A stretch of DNA of 64,000 nucleotides from Triglochin maritima (Eukaryota; Streptophyta; Magnoliopsida; Alismatales; Juncaginaceae), in contig OY821782.1 in NCBI GenBank assembly GCA_963682175.1, positions 25,193,741 through 25,257,740 on the forward strand. Reading direction: 5' to 3'. Positions 34,604 through 47,116 of this stretch are shown here, one piece after another; the first letter of the stretch is position 1; each line of letters opens with the position of its first letter. The position numbers and the translations under genes are program-made. The notes under the pieces were generated by a model. It did not search any database. It was given only the letters and a program-made list of their open reading frames with translations, and had not been told where the DNA came from.

Positions 34604-36332
34604 ATCTTTTGTTGTGATCTCCACAAGACTCCAAAGCTTTTTAAATATATGTTTACGAAGTCATATGACAAAGTTTATATGATTATTAGTATGACTTGTC
34701 TTGATATCTGAATCTAAAGTTACGTAATTTATCTAACACATGCACTCAAATTTATTTAATGATTTGTATTAACATCAAGGACGACACTTCAATTAAAAAA
34801 AAAATATGTAAAAATGTTATATGTTATTTTACATGTATGCATAGTAGCTATGATACAGGAAGAATCACATATTCGGTGGGTTTCTACCATCTACCATGAA
34901 CTTTGTACTCCTAATTAGGGGTAAACAGAACTTGGGTCGGAACGATCAACTTGAGTGGAACATGATGTTCGGTCCAGTTTTCGGTTTCACGATTTAATCC
35001 AATTTTGGTTTGATCTGGTATGGAACCAGTTTATTCCGTTTTAATTAATTGATAAGTTAGAAGAAAAAAATTTATCATTAATATTTTTTAATTATATATT
35101 CACTTTGAAACCCTAATAAACCCTAAACCAAGCCTCTGCAACCTTAAACCATGAGACAATTTCTTTCACACTCAAAACTAGCTCCTTGACCCTTGTTTAT
35201 CTCCTCAGCAAAGTGCTCGATGATCCTTCTTCCTACCTATAAAAGCCCCTTGCAATGTCATGCAACTTACAAATCCTATTTCCCTCTTCTTCCAGCAGTA
35301 ACAAAAATCCTTCTTCCTACCTATAAAAACCCCTCCAAGTCTCAGAGTTGTAGCCTTAGTAGTTTGAAGTCTTGATATTGACAAGTGTGATATCTAACAA
35401 GATGGTTATATCCACAGATCCTTTCTTCTAGCAACTGAAAACTTCGTAAAGTCCAACACTAACAAATTCAGCTACAAAGGCCTCACTTCACCCGACAACA
35501 AAAATCCACAAACATCCCCCTTTTGATGACCAAAATCTTACAAAACAAATATCATTCTAGTTTTGTGAAACCTATCAAAAATTAAATTGCCGATACATAT
35601 CAGTTTTTCATTAGACTCAACACTGATAATTTCCCCACTACCAGGTTGCCCCCCATTGATGAAACATTGATGAAAATCTAGCTTGCTAGGGGCAACTAAT
35701 TCTCCTTTTACCATTACTTGATTAATTTTTAAATTTAGACTAACAACGTCCATCACACGTCACTTTGGTATATTTGTTTTCATTTTCAATTTAATTAATA
35801 AAATTCTTTTACCATAATAAAATCAAAACCAAATTAGGAATTAAAATTAGTGTAGTTTTGTTTTTTTAAAAGACTACATAAACTATTATTTCTTGATTTA
35901 TTTAAATATATTGTACACATTGCCTTTCTTTTCAAATAACAACACTCACCACCCCCTTAACAACCTTCTCTAGCCAACGAACTCATCATGGGCTATTGCT
36001 AGGAAGCAACAACCAGAAGGATCATTTGGGTTGTGAAATGTAAAGTCAACGACGATGACAAGGTTCTGAGCCCACCGGCACCGGAAACTCGACGAACAAC
36101 TATTTTTCGAGAGCTAGTGGATCACTCGATGGAGAAGAAGGCAAGGATCCATACAAAAAATTCTCGAAATATAATCCTCCCAGCCGTACTCTTCTTAGTC
36201 CTTATGACAACAACATCCGGTATGGTAATAATTGTGGCTATAGTAGTTGGGATATTTTCCTTGGGAAATAGCAAGGTGTTGATAAACTTGATTTAGAGGG
36301 AAGCAAGAAGCTACGAAATATTTTTCTTTAAA
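34604..36332 (+). repeat. Segment H, copy 1, part 3
   Basis: It is collinear with 45007-46550, and its first 550 bp also match 56289-56900. A hAT-MITE-like tail with TAGGGGTAAACA near 34917 is present in all three copies. It encloses the antisense coding remnant at 35350-35756. It ends where F1 gag sequence begins at 36333; segment H continues past this point in the other copy. Confidence 0.65.
35350..35756 (-). pseudogene. Unrecognised protein remnant, segment H copy 1
   Basis: On the minus strand an ATG (35756) opens a frame with LNLKINQVMVKGELVAPSKL, DFHQCFINGGQPGSGE and GNLIFDRFHKTRM. A one-base shift near 35538 leads on to QDFGRQKGDVCGFLLSG and RPLELNLLVLDFTKFSVA. The same protein can be followed in segment H copy 2 (45576-46009), also with one frameshift but at a different place. 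That suggests a once-coding sequence of 130-145 residues. I do not recognise the family. Chance conservation within a recent duplication cannot be excluded. Confidence 0.4.
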
Positions 36333-36920
36333 GGAATATGATTCATTGTTCGAACTAGTGCTAGATGAGAAAGATTTGGAAGATACCTCACTTTCTTGAT
36401 CTTCTATTGCAATGAGGCATGTGTGGGCATTTTCTCCTTTGGACGAACTTGATGAGGAATATGATGTAGATGTCTTCTTATATCCCATCTCTCTTGAGCT
36501 TCATCCATTGAGCTAGATTCTCCTTCACTCCCGGTTTGTGATTCTTCCTTGTCACCAAACGTAGCTTGAAGAATTTGAAAAAATATCATGTGCACTTTCA
36601 CAAGAAGAGACAAGGTGAAAAAGTTCATACTTAAGTGTAGAATGTAATACATTCATAACCTTTGCATTCAAGCAAGCTAAATTCTCCTCGTCTAAACTCC
36701 AATGTTTATAATTATGTTTAGGCATATTGTATGTATTTATAATCGTGAACCACATATCTAAAGTAGTCATGGATTTTACGTATATCTTCATTTTACCTTT
36801 CCATGAACAAAAAATTGTTCCATCAAAATATGGTGGTCAAGAAGAGCATGAAAGTGATTCTAAATCATCAGAGGTAGATTTGGATGCAATTTCGGCCACG
36901 CTTACTACGGTTAAGTAGAT
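36333..36920 (-). pseudogene. gag: Copia-type gag remnant of F1 element B
   Basis: Read on the minus strand from about 36920, PPYFDGTIFCSWKGKMKIYV is the typical start of a plant copia gag. It is followed by LWFT-like, EENLACLNAKVMNVLHSTL and VSSCESAHDIFSN motifs of the UBN2-type domain. After a frame break, CLIAIEDQESEVSSKSFSS with a Ser-rich run and SYSFKEKYF matches the region after the zinc knuckle. The knuckle itself is deleted. It sits just downstream (minus) of the primer-binding site at 36936-36947, as expected. The left edge at 36333 is a sharp junction with segment H. Confidence 0.72.
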
Positions 36921-36935
36921 GATTTAAGCACCTAT

Positions 36936-36947
36936 GCTATGATACCA
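36936..36947 (-). promoter_or_regulatory. Primer-binding site of F1 element B
   Basis: On the minus strand TGGTATCATAGC directly follows the 5' LTR end (ACA at 36950) with a 2-nt spacer. It matches the initiator-Met tRNA site with one mismatch. The equivalent in copy C is 43390-43401. Confidence 0.75.
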
Positions 36948-37707
36948 ATTGTTGGAACGTGTATGGCCCTAATTCTGTTCAATTTGAAACTAATCTATAC
37001 TTGATTCACTCAAAGATATGCAGCGGAATGAACAAACTGCCCAAGTAAAGAGAGGAAATGCAAACCACAAGAACTCCGGGTTTTTACAGAGGTTCGGCCA
37101 TCATCCTATGTCCTCTCTTCCAAGCTCCACTCGACACATCGAGCTCCCTCAGGACCTCACTATCCGCTCCCCGTTCCGGGCGGGGAGACAACGCCTTTAC
37201 CATCATCAAGCTAGCAAACAACCGTTGCCTAACATGGAATCCTCTTCTCACAATCCGAGAGGGATGCTTCGGGCTTTCACCGGAGCCTTTACTCTTTTGC
37301 ACAAAAGAACTGGAGTGGAAGAACACTCTCTAGCTTGACCACACTTTGAGTATAATGTGGAATTGATCAAAGATGCCGAGTTTAAGCTTGGAGTGTATGT
37401 TTGGAAGCTAGGAGGATTGGGAGACTTACCTCTAATGCATGAGGCAATTGATAGAGGGGGGAGATGTTGAATTGTGTCTTGGTAACATCTATTTATAAGC
37501 TTCTAAGGTGTTATAGTCGTTGTGATATAAGTGGATGATGTTTGAGTAAGAAGCACAAAACAGAAAAGCAATTCGGTTGACCGAATCGGGCTTAACAGTT
37601 GACCGGAGCCGTCCAGAAAAGAAGTCCAGACAGGTCCAAAAAAGTCCAAGAACAAAACCGTCGACCAAACCAAGGACGGTCAAACGAATATGGCTATAAC
37701 TTAAGTT

Positions 37708-39371
37708 TGGAGGATCTACTATGCCCTAATATTAGTCTAAGGGGGGTGGAAAAGACTAACTAACTATTTTGACAAACTATACCAAATTAAAACTAAAGCG
37801 ATTCAATATGAAGAAGAGAAATGCAAACCACAACACTGGATGTATAGAGGTTTGGATCCAACCACCAGATCCTAGTCCTCTCTTACGAATTCCACTTACT
37901 CGAGCAACTTCGCGTCCTCCACTAATCTGATCTCTATTGTGGGCCGAGATCGCGCCTTTTGCACCACAAGGTTTGCGAACACCCTCGCCTAGGTTGGACC
38001 ACCTTCTCACAATCCGAGAAAGGCTTCACACCGAAAGCTAGTACAACTCTTGAAGACTTTTCTTCAGCAACTAATCTTGGGCACTTGAAATGAATGATGC
38101 AATCAAAGAGAGTGATTTGAAGTGGGAAGATGCGAGCACAAGATGTTTAGAGCAAGTATGAGAGTAGTGGTGAGATTGAAGGTTGCAGAAAGATTGGTGG
38201 TGTTAGAAGTTTGTTCTAAGCTCTATAAATAAGCTCTAAACTAATTTTAGCCATTGGGATTAAATTGGTATTGAGTTGTGTAAGAAAACACAAGATAGGA
38301 AATTACGGGTCACATTTCTGTGTACTAACGGTTGACCGGATCGCGTGTATTGGTCGACCAGTATGTGAAAATATATATTTCGGTCGAGCAAAGGTGCAGA
38401 CGGTACAACCAATTGGGCTACAACCAGTAAGAATGTAGCAGGGAAATATCAAGAATCGGTCGACCGTTAAAAGAGTTTAGGTCGACCGTTCGCAATATTT
38501 GATCATAGAGAAACTGTGCAAAGGACAATTGGTCGAACAGAATAAATCGAGAATTCGACCGGAAACTTGCAGTAAGACTAGGAGCTGGGAAGTTTCAAGA
38601 ACCGGCCGACTGTTAAAGAGGTTTCGGTCGAGCGGAATACTAAATCTAAGAAGGGGGTTAAGTGAGTATGTGTACACGACCGTTGATATGTACGACAAGT
38701 TTAATGGTCATATTTAAGACGCATACGGAAATGCAATTGGTCGAATAAAGTAAAGTTTCGGTCGACCAGATGACACACTAACCACGACACGTGTCAACAA
38801 ATGATAGGCTAGATGATTTGTATCGGTCGAGCTGAGTTATATGGTTTGACAAAAGAGAAATGGTCGAACGGTATAAGGATTTTGGTCGACCGACTTACGC
38901 TGGGAAACCAGATATAGAATCAGTCGAACAAAAAGAAGATTCTGGTCGACCATATAGGAAACAAGAGGCTGTCTGGGGCTGTCTCTTGAAATCCGGTCGA
39001 ACCAGATTGTTCTACCGGTGGTCATGTTTTCACAGAATTCCTGTTTCGAAGGACTTTTAAAGTGATTCGATGATTTCCTATTAAAGTCAAATTGATTTGG
39101 ATTTGAATGTGAAACTTCTATAGGTTTTCTATGGGATATGCAATGCAATTTTAGAAAGATTTCAAGTGCCAAGTTACATTATTGCCTAAATAAAATAAAT
39201 ATAAATCTATCTACTCTTCAATCTTCATTTCTTGTGTTAAGTCAAACTTGGTTCCTAAAATGTTAGAGTATACAATATATGCAAGCGATGATATTAAGAG
39301 AATAGATGTTTTTATTGATATGTTAGTTAATCATCAAAACAGATTACCAATTATTAGGCAAAAAGCCAACA
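37708..39371 (-). repeat. F2 3' LTR
   Basis: This 1664-bp LTR is bounded by TGG on one side and GCCAACA on the other. The distal half carries GGTCGACCG-type palindromes (38340-38960). Related partial copies lie at 32456-33850, 41180-42234 and 44162-45006. Confidence 0.7.
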
Positions 39372-39888
39372 ATCTCCCTTTTTTTTATGATGACAACCTT
39401 TCAATTTAAATACATGTTCGATTTCAAAAAAATTCATCAATAATAAATTTCTAATGCTCCCCCTATTTAAAAACTCCCCCTATCTATAAGCATGTATTTA
39501 TTTCTCCTCCTTTGGCATAATCAAAAAGGTAATACTCATGAACAAAAAAATTACCATTAAGACTTGATCATGAGTTAAATGAACAGAAGCGTAAAGAAAT
39601 GGCAAAGAGCCACAATCGGAACCAAACATGCCAAATGAATCTCAAGACCATAAATTTAGTCAACATTGATTCAACATTAATCCAAACATCACACAACCAA
39701 CCAACCAATAAAAGTTCAAGCAACATTACTTAAGGAGAGTCAAAGCAAACACAACAAATGACCATGTTTTGAAAGCAAAAACAACATTAAGCAAGGTTCA
39801 AAACAAAGTAGCAAAACGACAGACATGGTTAAAGCAACACGTCGCATCAAGACAATCAGTCAAGACGATAATCACGAAAGAATGAGGA

Positions 39889-41078
39889 ATGGGAGTCAAT
39901 CCCACTTATCAAAGAGTCAAAACGGGCATCGAGATGAGCTTCGAGACGATCGAAGCAAGCAGAAGTGGAGGCCTTGAATGCATCAACTCGATCAGAAAGC
40001 TACTGAATAGAATAAGTGCCGCTCGAGCTCGGACGAACCACAATCCATCTACTACCATAGGTCCATGCATTTGCATATCCTTCTCCCCAAGTGTGAGAAG
40101 GTTCCTGAGGTTCCAGACGAGGCATCCACCTCGGATCAGCTTCAACTTCTTCTTTGGCTACAATGTCCTCATTAGACGATGGAGGAGAGGAAATAGTGAT
40201 TGACTTCATTTTGGACACAGTGGTCTTACAAATAGGAAGCTTGTAGACCAAAGATGGATATGCATCAAAATCTATCTTCCAATGAACAAAAAGGGTGGAG
40301 AGCCATATAGGATAAGGAACATATGACCCGTTCCGATGACACTTGTGCAAGATCATGAAATGTGGCCAATCCACCAAAATAATCTATAAAATACAATAGA
40401 TGCACATAAGCTCCATATTAGAAATCTCATTGTGGTGGCCGAATTGGGGATAAAGGATGTAGGAGACTATTTGGGCAAGGATATGGGTAATGGCTATAAA
40501 AGAGAGTAGTTGTGTTTAAAGCGTCCATTTACCAGGGGTGGTGGAATAGCATACAACACATAGACAATTTTCTCAACTTCGTTACCCGGGAGAGCGGCAT
40601 AAGGTTGGTCTAAGTAAATGTGAGTACCCCTAGATGCTAGACCTAGAGTTTCAGCTAATAATTCGGGCGTAACCTGATATTCAATCCCATTTATCATAGT
40701 GGTGAGGACGTGTCGATCAGGGACTTTTCAAAGATTGCAGCAAAATTGTTGTACAAGGAATGGGTAATACGGTTTAGAAGCAAGTTTTGTTTGAGACAAA
40801 GTGAGCTTATTTGCATCCAAGTACGATTTTAAGGAAAAAATAGTGAAATCGGCTACCTCAACCTTGCGACAAGGGATGAAGGAGTCAACCGAGAAGACGC
40901 TGTCCCAAGCCTTTTGTGCGTCATCATCGATCGGAAAGAAATGAAACAAAGGTTGAACTGGAGGAGCAGGAGCACGAGAAGACGATGGTTGGGAGTCTTG
41001 TCTCTTTTTAGTTTGGCGTTCGGTGAAAACCTTCGTAGTACCACGTTTCTTGGTGATGGGCATCTTTGAGCGAACCAT
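39889..41078 (-). pseudogene. F2 internal ORF, similar to 'putative plant transposon protein' (Transposase_32-like)
   Basis: On the minus strand an ATG at 41078 starts a basic, Ser/Pro-rich N-terminus (MPITKKRGTTKVFTERQTKK). It continues through a FHFFPIDDDAQKAWDSVF block to QFCCNL, where one TGA interrupts. It resumes with INGIEYQVTPELLAETLGL, loses frame by one base near 40497, and continues with ITHILAQIVSYILYPQFG, PHFMILHKCHRNGSYVPYP and VYKLPICKTTVSKM. This order resembles the domain called putative plant transposon protein, found in many non-autonomous plant LTR elements (recalled, not searched). Its biochemical role is unknown. It is in sense orientation within F2. One stop and one or two frameshifts make it a pseudogene. 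Confidence 0.6.
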
Positions 41079-43014
41079 TTGCGAGAAGGATGGTGGAGAA
41101 CAAAGAACTAGGATGGAAAAGAGTGTTGGAAGGGAAGGGGAGACGAATGATGGAAAATAAATGGGTGTTGGACGACCAGAATGGATGGGCGGTCGAGTAA
41201 AGGTGCAAACGGTCGAACCAATTGGGCTAGAACATAAGTGATCGGTCGAATGGAATAGATCAAGTGTTCGACCGCAAACTTCCAGTAAGACTGGAATAGG
41301 GAAATATCAAGAATCAGTCGACCATTAAAAGAGTTTAGGTCGACCACTTGAAATATTTGATCATAGACAAAACTATCCAAAGGACAATCAGTTGAACAGA
41401 ATAAATCGAGTGTTGGACCAAAAACTTCCAGTAAGACTAGGAGCTCAGAAGTTTCAAGAATGTGTTGATTGTTAAAGAGGTTTCGGTCGACCGAAGACCA
41501 AATTTAAGAAGGGGTTAGGTGAGTATGTGTACACGACCGTTGGTATATACGACAAGTTTAACGATCATATTTAAGATGAATACCAAAATGTAATCAGGTG
41601 AGCAAAGTAAAGTTTTGGTCAACCTGATGACACACTAACCCGGACACATGTCAACAAATGATAGTCTAGATGATTTGTTTCGGACGAACTGAGTTCTATC
41701 GTTTGACAAAAGAGAAACGGTCGAATGGTATAGGGATTTCGATATACCGATTTAGACTGGGAAACCAGATATAGAATAAGTCGAACGAAAAAGAAGATTC
41801 TGGTTGACCATATAGGAAACAAGAGGTTGTCTGGGGCTATCTCTTGAAATCTGGTCGAACGAGATTGTTCTACCGGTCGATCGGTTTACATAGAAATCTT
41901 GTTTCCAAGGACTTTTAAAGTGATTCGACGATTTCCATAGGATTTTAAGTCAAATTGTTATGGATTTTAATGTGAAACTTCTATAGGTTTCCTATGGGAT
42001 ATGTAATGCAATTTAACAAAGATTTCAAGCACCAAGTTACATTATAGCCTAAATACAAGAAATATAAATCTATCTACTCTTCAATCTTCATTTCTTGTGT
42101 TAAGTCAAACTTGGTTCCTGAAATGTTAGAGAATACAATATATGCCAGCGATGAAATTAAGAGAATACATGTGTTTATTGATATGTTAGTTAATCATCAA
42201 AATGGATCAGCAATTATTAGCTAAAAAGCCAACAAAGTTCACTTAAGTCAACGGTCGAACTAAATTTGGGATGGCGGATCGTTCACGGAGTTTTGGCAAG
42301 AGTAAAAATAAGTTCGATCGACCCGGGTCTTGCGAACGGTTGACCAAAAACTTCCAGGCCCTTTGGGAAGACGGAGGAAGCAACAATCGGTCGGCTGGGG
42401 TCTATGGAACGTTCGACAGAGGGCCAAAGTATTTTGGTGTTTTGGGAAATCCGACCGTTGTAGAAAAAGACAAGTCTAACGGTCAAATTACACGTGTGGA
42501 CAGTCGACCGAAAATGTCAAAATAGTTGACCGGTCAAGCAAGGTAAGTCACTATTGGCTAACGGAATAAATAGATCATTCGGTCGAACGAAAACCGTTCG
42601 GTCGACCGATTTAGCATAAACAGTTTGGTTAAGGTTTAGTGATTTTCTGGTCTAAGTTTAGATGACCTATTGAAGTCCAATTGATCTAAGATTTTGAGTG
42701 TGACTTCTATAAGGAACCTTGTGTGCATGTGAGAGGATATTCACTCTAGTTTGCTCAAGTACACAAAGCTCCTAAGACTCAAAAGAAATACACAATTACA
42801 TGTCTTCAACAAGCTTGATTACATACCTTCAGTTGAATTTCTTTTTCCGTGAGTCTTGATCACCTGTAGAAGTTAGCAAAAGACAATATTTATGCTATGC
42901 ATAATGTGTGCTATTCTACTTTTGATTGTTGTTAAGCTTAGGTTGATTAAATCATCAAAACATATATTAAGGCCAAAAGCCAAAAGTCTTTTGTTGTGCT
43001 CTCCACAAAAATCA

Positions 43015-43377
43015 TGTAGCTTGAAGAATTTGAAAAAATATCATGTGCACTTTCACAAGAAGAGACAAGGTCAAAAAGTTCAGACTTAAATGTACAATGT
43101 AATACATTCATAACCTTGGCATCAAGCAAGCTAAAATCTCCTCGTCGAAACTCCAATGTTTATAATTATGTTTAGGCATATTGTATGGAGTTATAATCGT
43201 GAACCACATATCTAAAGTAGTCATGGATTTTAAGTATATCTTCATTTTACCTTTCCATGAACAAAAATTTGTTCCATCAAAATATGGTGGTCAACAAGAG
43301 CATGAAAGTGATTCTAAATCATCAGAGGTAGATTTGGATGCAATTTCGGCCACGCTTACTACGGTTATGTAGATGAT
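43015..43377 (-). pseudogene. gag: Copia-type gag remnant, F1 copy C
   Basis: This is a near copy of 36563-36925 with the same PPYFDGTNFCSW-like start (F/N in place of IFC) and UBN2 motifs. It follows 29 bp of segment H after the F1 element B end and runs straight to the primer-binding site at 43390-43401. It represents the duplicated 5' portion of the F1 element. Confidence 0.65.
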
Positions 43378-43403
43378 TTAAGCACCTATGCTCTGAAACC
43401 AAT

Positions 43404-45006
43404 TGTTGGAACGTGTATGGCCCTAATTCTGTTCAATTTGAAACTAATCTCTACTTGATTCACTCAAAGATATGCAACAGAATGAACAAACTACCCATGT
43501 AAAGAAAGGCAATGCAAACCACAAGAACTCCGGGTTTTTATAGAGGTTCGGCCATCATCCTACGTCCTCTCTTCCAAGCTCCGCTCGACTCATCGTGCTT
43601 CCTCAGGACTTCACTATCCGCTCCCCGTTCCGGGCGGGGTGACAACGCCTTTACCATCATCAAGCTAGCGAACAACCCTCGCCTAACTTGGAATCCGCTT
43701 CTCACAATCCGAGAGGGATGCTTCAGGCTTTCACCGGAGCCTTTACTCTTTTGCACAAAAGAACTGGAGTGGAACAACACTCTCTAGCTTGACCACACTT
43801 TGAGTATAATGTGGAATTGATCAAAGATGTCGAGTTTAAGCTTGGAGTGTATGTTTGGAAGCTAGGAGGATTGGGAGACTTACCTCTAATGTATGAGGCA
43901 ATTGATAGAGGGGGGAGATGTTGAATTGTGTCTTGGTAACATCTATTTATAAGCTTCTAAGGTGTTATAGTCGTTGTGATATAAGTGGATGATGTTTGAG
44001 TAAGAAGCACAAAACAGAAAAGCAATTCGGTTGACCGAATCGGGCTTAACAGTTGACCGCAGCCGTCCAGAAAAGAAGTCGAGACAGGTCCAAAAAAGTC
44101 CAACAACAAAACCGTCGACCAAACCAAGGACGGTCGAACGAATACGGCTATAACTTAAGTTTGTAGGATCTACTATGCCCTAATATTAGTCTAAGGGGGT
44201 GTGTGAAAAGACTAACTAACTATTTTGACAAACTATGTCAAATTAAAATTAAAGCGATTAAATGTGAAGAAGAGAAACACAAACCACAACACTGGATGTA
44301 TAGAGGTTTGGATCCAACCACCGGATCCTAGTCCTCTCTTACGAATTCCACTTACTCGAGCAACTTCGCGTCCTCCACTAATTTGATCTTTGTTGTTGGC
44401 CAAGATCGCGCCTTTTGCACCACAAGCTTTGCGAACACCCTCGCCTAGCTTGGACCACCTTCTCACAATCCGAGAAAAGCTTCACACCGAAAGCTAGTAC
44501 AACTCTTGAAGACTTTACTTCAGCAACTAATCTTAGGCACTTGAAATGAATGATGCAATCAAAGAGAGTGATTTCAAGTGGGGATGTGAGCACAAGATGT
44601 TTAGAGCAAGTATGAGAGTAGTAGTGAGATTTAAGCTTCGAGAAAGATTGGTTGTGTTAGAAGTGTGTTATGAGCTCTATAAATAAGCTCTAAACTAATT
44701 TTAGCCGTTGGGATTAAATTGGTATTGAGTTGTGTAAGAAAACACAAGACAGGAAATGACGGGTCACATTTCTGAGTACTAACAGTCGACCGGATCGGGT
44801 CTATTGGTCGACCAGTATGTGAAAATATATATTTCGGTCGAGCAAAGGTGCAGACAGTCGAACCAATTGGGCTACAACTTAAGTGATCGGTCCAACAGAA
44901 TGGATCATGTGTTCGATCGAAAACATCCACTAAGAATGGAGCAGTGAAATATCAAGAATCGGTCGATCGCTAAAAGAATTTAGGTTGACCGTTCGCAATA
45001 TTTGAT
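43404..45006 (-). repeat. F1 LTR half plus truncated F2 LTR, copy C
   Basis: The F1 half (43404-44161) ends in AAGTT exactly where F2 begins (44162, TGTAGGATCTAC), the same nested junction as in element B. F2 breaks off near 45006 at GCAATATTTGATC and joins segment H sequence homologous to 34736. Confidence 0.7.
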
Positions 45007-45575
45007 CTAACACATGCACTCAAATTTATTTAATGATTTGTATTAACATCAAGGACAACAATTCATAGTAGCTATGAAACATGTAGAATCACATATTTCG
45101 TGGGTTTCTACCATCTACCATGTACTTTCTACTCCTAATTAGGGGTAAACACAACTTGGGTCGGTACGATCAACTTGAGTGGAACATGATATTCGGTCCA
45201 GTTTTCGGTTTCACGATTTAATCCAATTTTGGTTTGATCTCGTATGGAACCAGTTTATTTTGTTTTAATTAAAGGATAATTTAGAAAAAACTAATTGTAT
45301 CATTAATATGTTTTAATTATAAATTCCCTCTGAAACCCTAATAAAACCTTAACCAAGCCTCCCCAACCTTAAACCATGACACAACCTGTTTCAAACTCAA
45401 AACTAGCTCTTCGACCCTTGTTTATCTCCTAAACAAAGTGCTAGATGACCTTGTCTAGTTGCAGGTTAAGTTGCAAAGTCATGCAACTTTCAATCCTATT
45501 TCCCTCTTCTTCTAGCAGTAACAAAAATCCTTCTTCCTACCTATAAAAACCCCTCCAAGTCTCCGAGTTGTAGCC

Positions 45576-46009
45576 TTAGTATTTGGAAGTCTTGATATTG
45601 ACATGTGGATATCTAACAAAATGGTTATATCCAGCGATCCTTTCTCTAGCAACTGAAAACTTCGTAAAGTCCAACACTAACAAATTCAGCTCTAAAGGCC
45701 TCACATTACCCGATAACAGAAATCCACAAACATCCCCCTTTTGACGACCAAAATCTTGCGAAACAAATATCATTCTAGTTTTGTCAAACCCATCAAAAAT
45801 TAAATTGCCGACACTTATCATTTTTTCATTAGACTCAACACTAATAACTCCCCCACTACCAGGTTGCCCCCCCCATTGATGAAATATTGATGAAAATCCA
45901 GCTTGCTAGGGGCAACTAATTCTCCTTTTACCATTTCTTGATTATTTTTAAAATTTAGAGTAACAGCGTCCCTCACACGTAAGTTTGGTATATTGGTTGT
46001 CATTTTCAA
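45576..46009 (-). pseudogene. Unrecognised protein remnant, segment H copy 2
   Basis: The minus-strand frame from the ATG at 46009 reads MKMTTNIPNLRVRDAVTLNF and KGELVAPSKLDFHQYFINGG. After a one-base shift near 45820 it continues with GNLIFDGFDKTRMIFVSQDF, GDVCGFLLSGNVRPLELNLL and VLDFTKFSVARERIAGYN. It is the paralogue of 35350-35756. Family unknown. Confidence 0.4.
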
Positions 46010-47116
46010 TTTAATTAATAAAATTCTTTTACCTTAAAAAATTAAATCCAAATTAGGATTTAAAATTAGTGTAGTTTCATTTTATTTCTTTTTTTAAAAG
46101 ACTACAGAAACTTTCATTTGTTGATTTATTTCAATATATTGTACACATTGCCTTTCTTTTCAAATAACAACACTCACCACCCCCTTAAGAATCTTCTCCG
46201 GCCAACGAACCCATCATTGGCTATTGCTGGGAAGCAACGACCAGAAAGAACTTTAGGTTGTCAAATGTGAAGTTAACGACGATGCGAAGGGTCTGAGCCC
46301 ACTGGAGCCGGAAACTAGATGAACAACTATTTTTCGGGAGCTAGTGGATCACTCGATGGAGAAGAAGGCAAGGATCCATACAAAACATTCCTAAGATATA
46401 ATCACTCTTCTTAGTCCTTATGAGAGCAACTTCGGGTATGGTAATAATTGTGGCTATAGTAGTTCAGATCTTTTCCTTGGCAAGTAGCAATGTGTTGGAA
46501 AACATGATTAAGAAGGAAGCAAGAAGCTACGAAAGATTTTTCTTTACATATTGATCGGTGATAAAAGATCGGTGAGGATGTAGCTTTTAAAGCTTTTATG
46601 TTGGGTGTCCTATTCGCGAGTTTGCTTGGTTTAGGATCCTTCTTGCCATTTTTTTTGTGGATATAACTGGTGGCGAGGGTGCAGGGTTTTTTCACAAACA
46701 AGACGTGTACGATAATGTAATTCTCGTTGGCTCATTTTTACGAGCCCTTCCAAATGCTACGCCAAGGACATTGTGGAATTGGTTCGGAACTACCAAATTC
46801 ATTCTTCATGGGATGAAGTTGGTCGCTACGTTGAAATCAAAATTTACAAAATGAAAAGGCACGGCCAGGCATTTTGTTGGCCTTTTAGTTTTCTTCTGTT
46901 CGGTCTTTCTATGGGATTATTGGTCTTTATTCCATTTTCTAGGGTATGTGCATTGTATTATCAATTGATTTTTCTGAGACATATCGTTGTGTAATCAGTT
47001 GTGTAATATTTGAGTTGCGAAGTATGAATCTGATCATCGATTTACTTGTGCAATGTATCTTGATACAATATTAATTTCTGAATATATGGTTTGTTGTCTG
47101 TCATGGTATGTCAAAC

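Larger units (their letters stand above)
37708..42234 (-). mobile_element. F2: non-autonomous LTR retrotransposon nested in F1
   Basis: A perfect 5-bp target duplication AAGTT lies at 37703-37707 and 42235-42239. On the minus strand the 5' LTR starts TGTTGGCTTTTTAGC at 42234 but is truncated near 41180. An internal ORF follows (41078-39889), then a purine tract (plus strand ATCTCCCTTTTTTTT, 39372-39386) and a complete 3' LTR (39371-37708, 1664 bp). No gag, RT or integrase is recognised, and the primer-binding site was lost with the 5' LTR end. It must have used another element's enzymes. Confidence 0.75.
36950..42985 (-). repeat. 5' LTR of F1 element B, split by an F2 element
   Basis: F1 LTR halves lie at 36950-37707 and 42235-42985, and an entire F2 element (37708-42234) separates them. 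In sense direction the TATA-like box TATAAATA is at 37497-37490. The outer flank GTCTT (42986-42990) equals the uninterrupted pentamer at 56289-56293. Confidence 0.75.

Noticed and set aside
46657..46994. Possible host membrane-protein gene in segment H (hydrophobic plus-strand frame).
   Set aside because: No homology was recognised, several stops lie upstream, and the hydrophobic part matches T-rich sequence at 21350-21470 that is not open there. It is mentioned under segment H rather than called.
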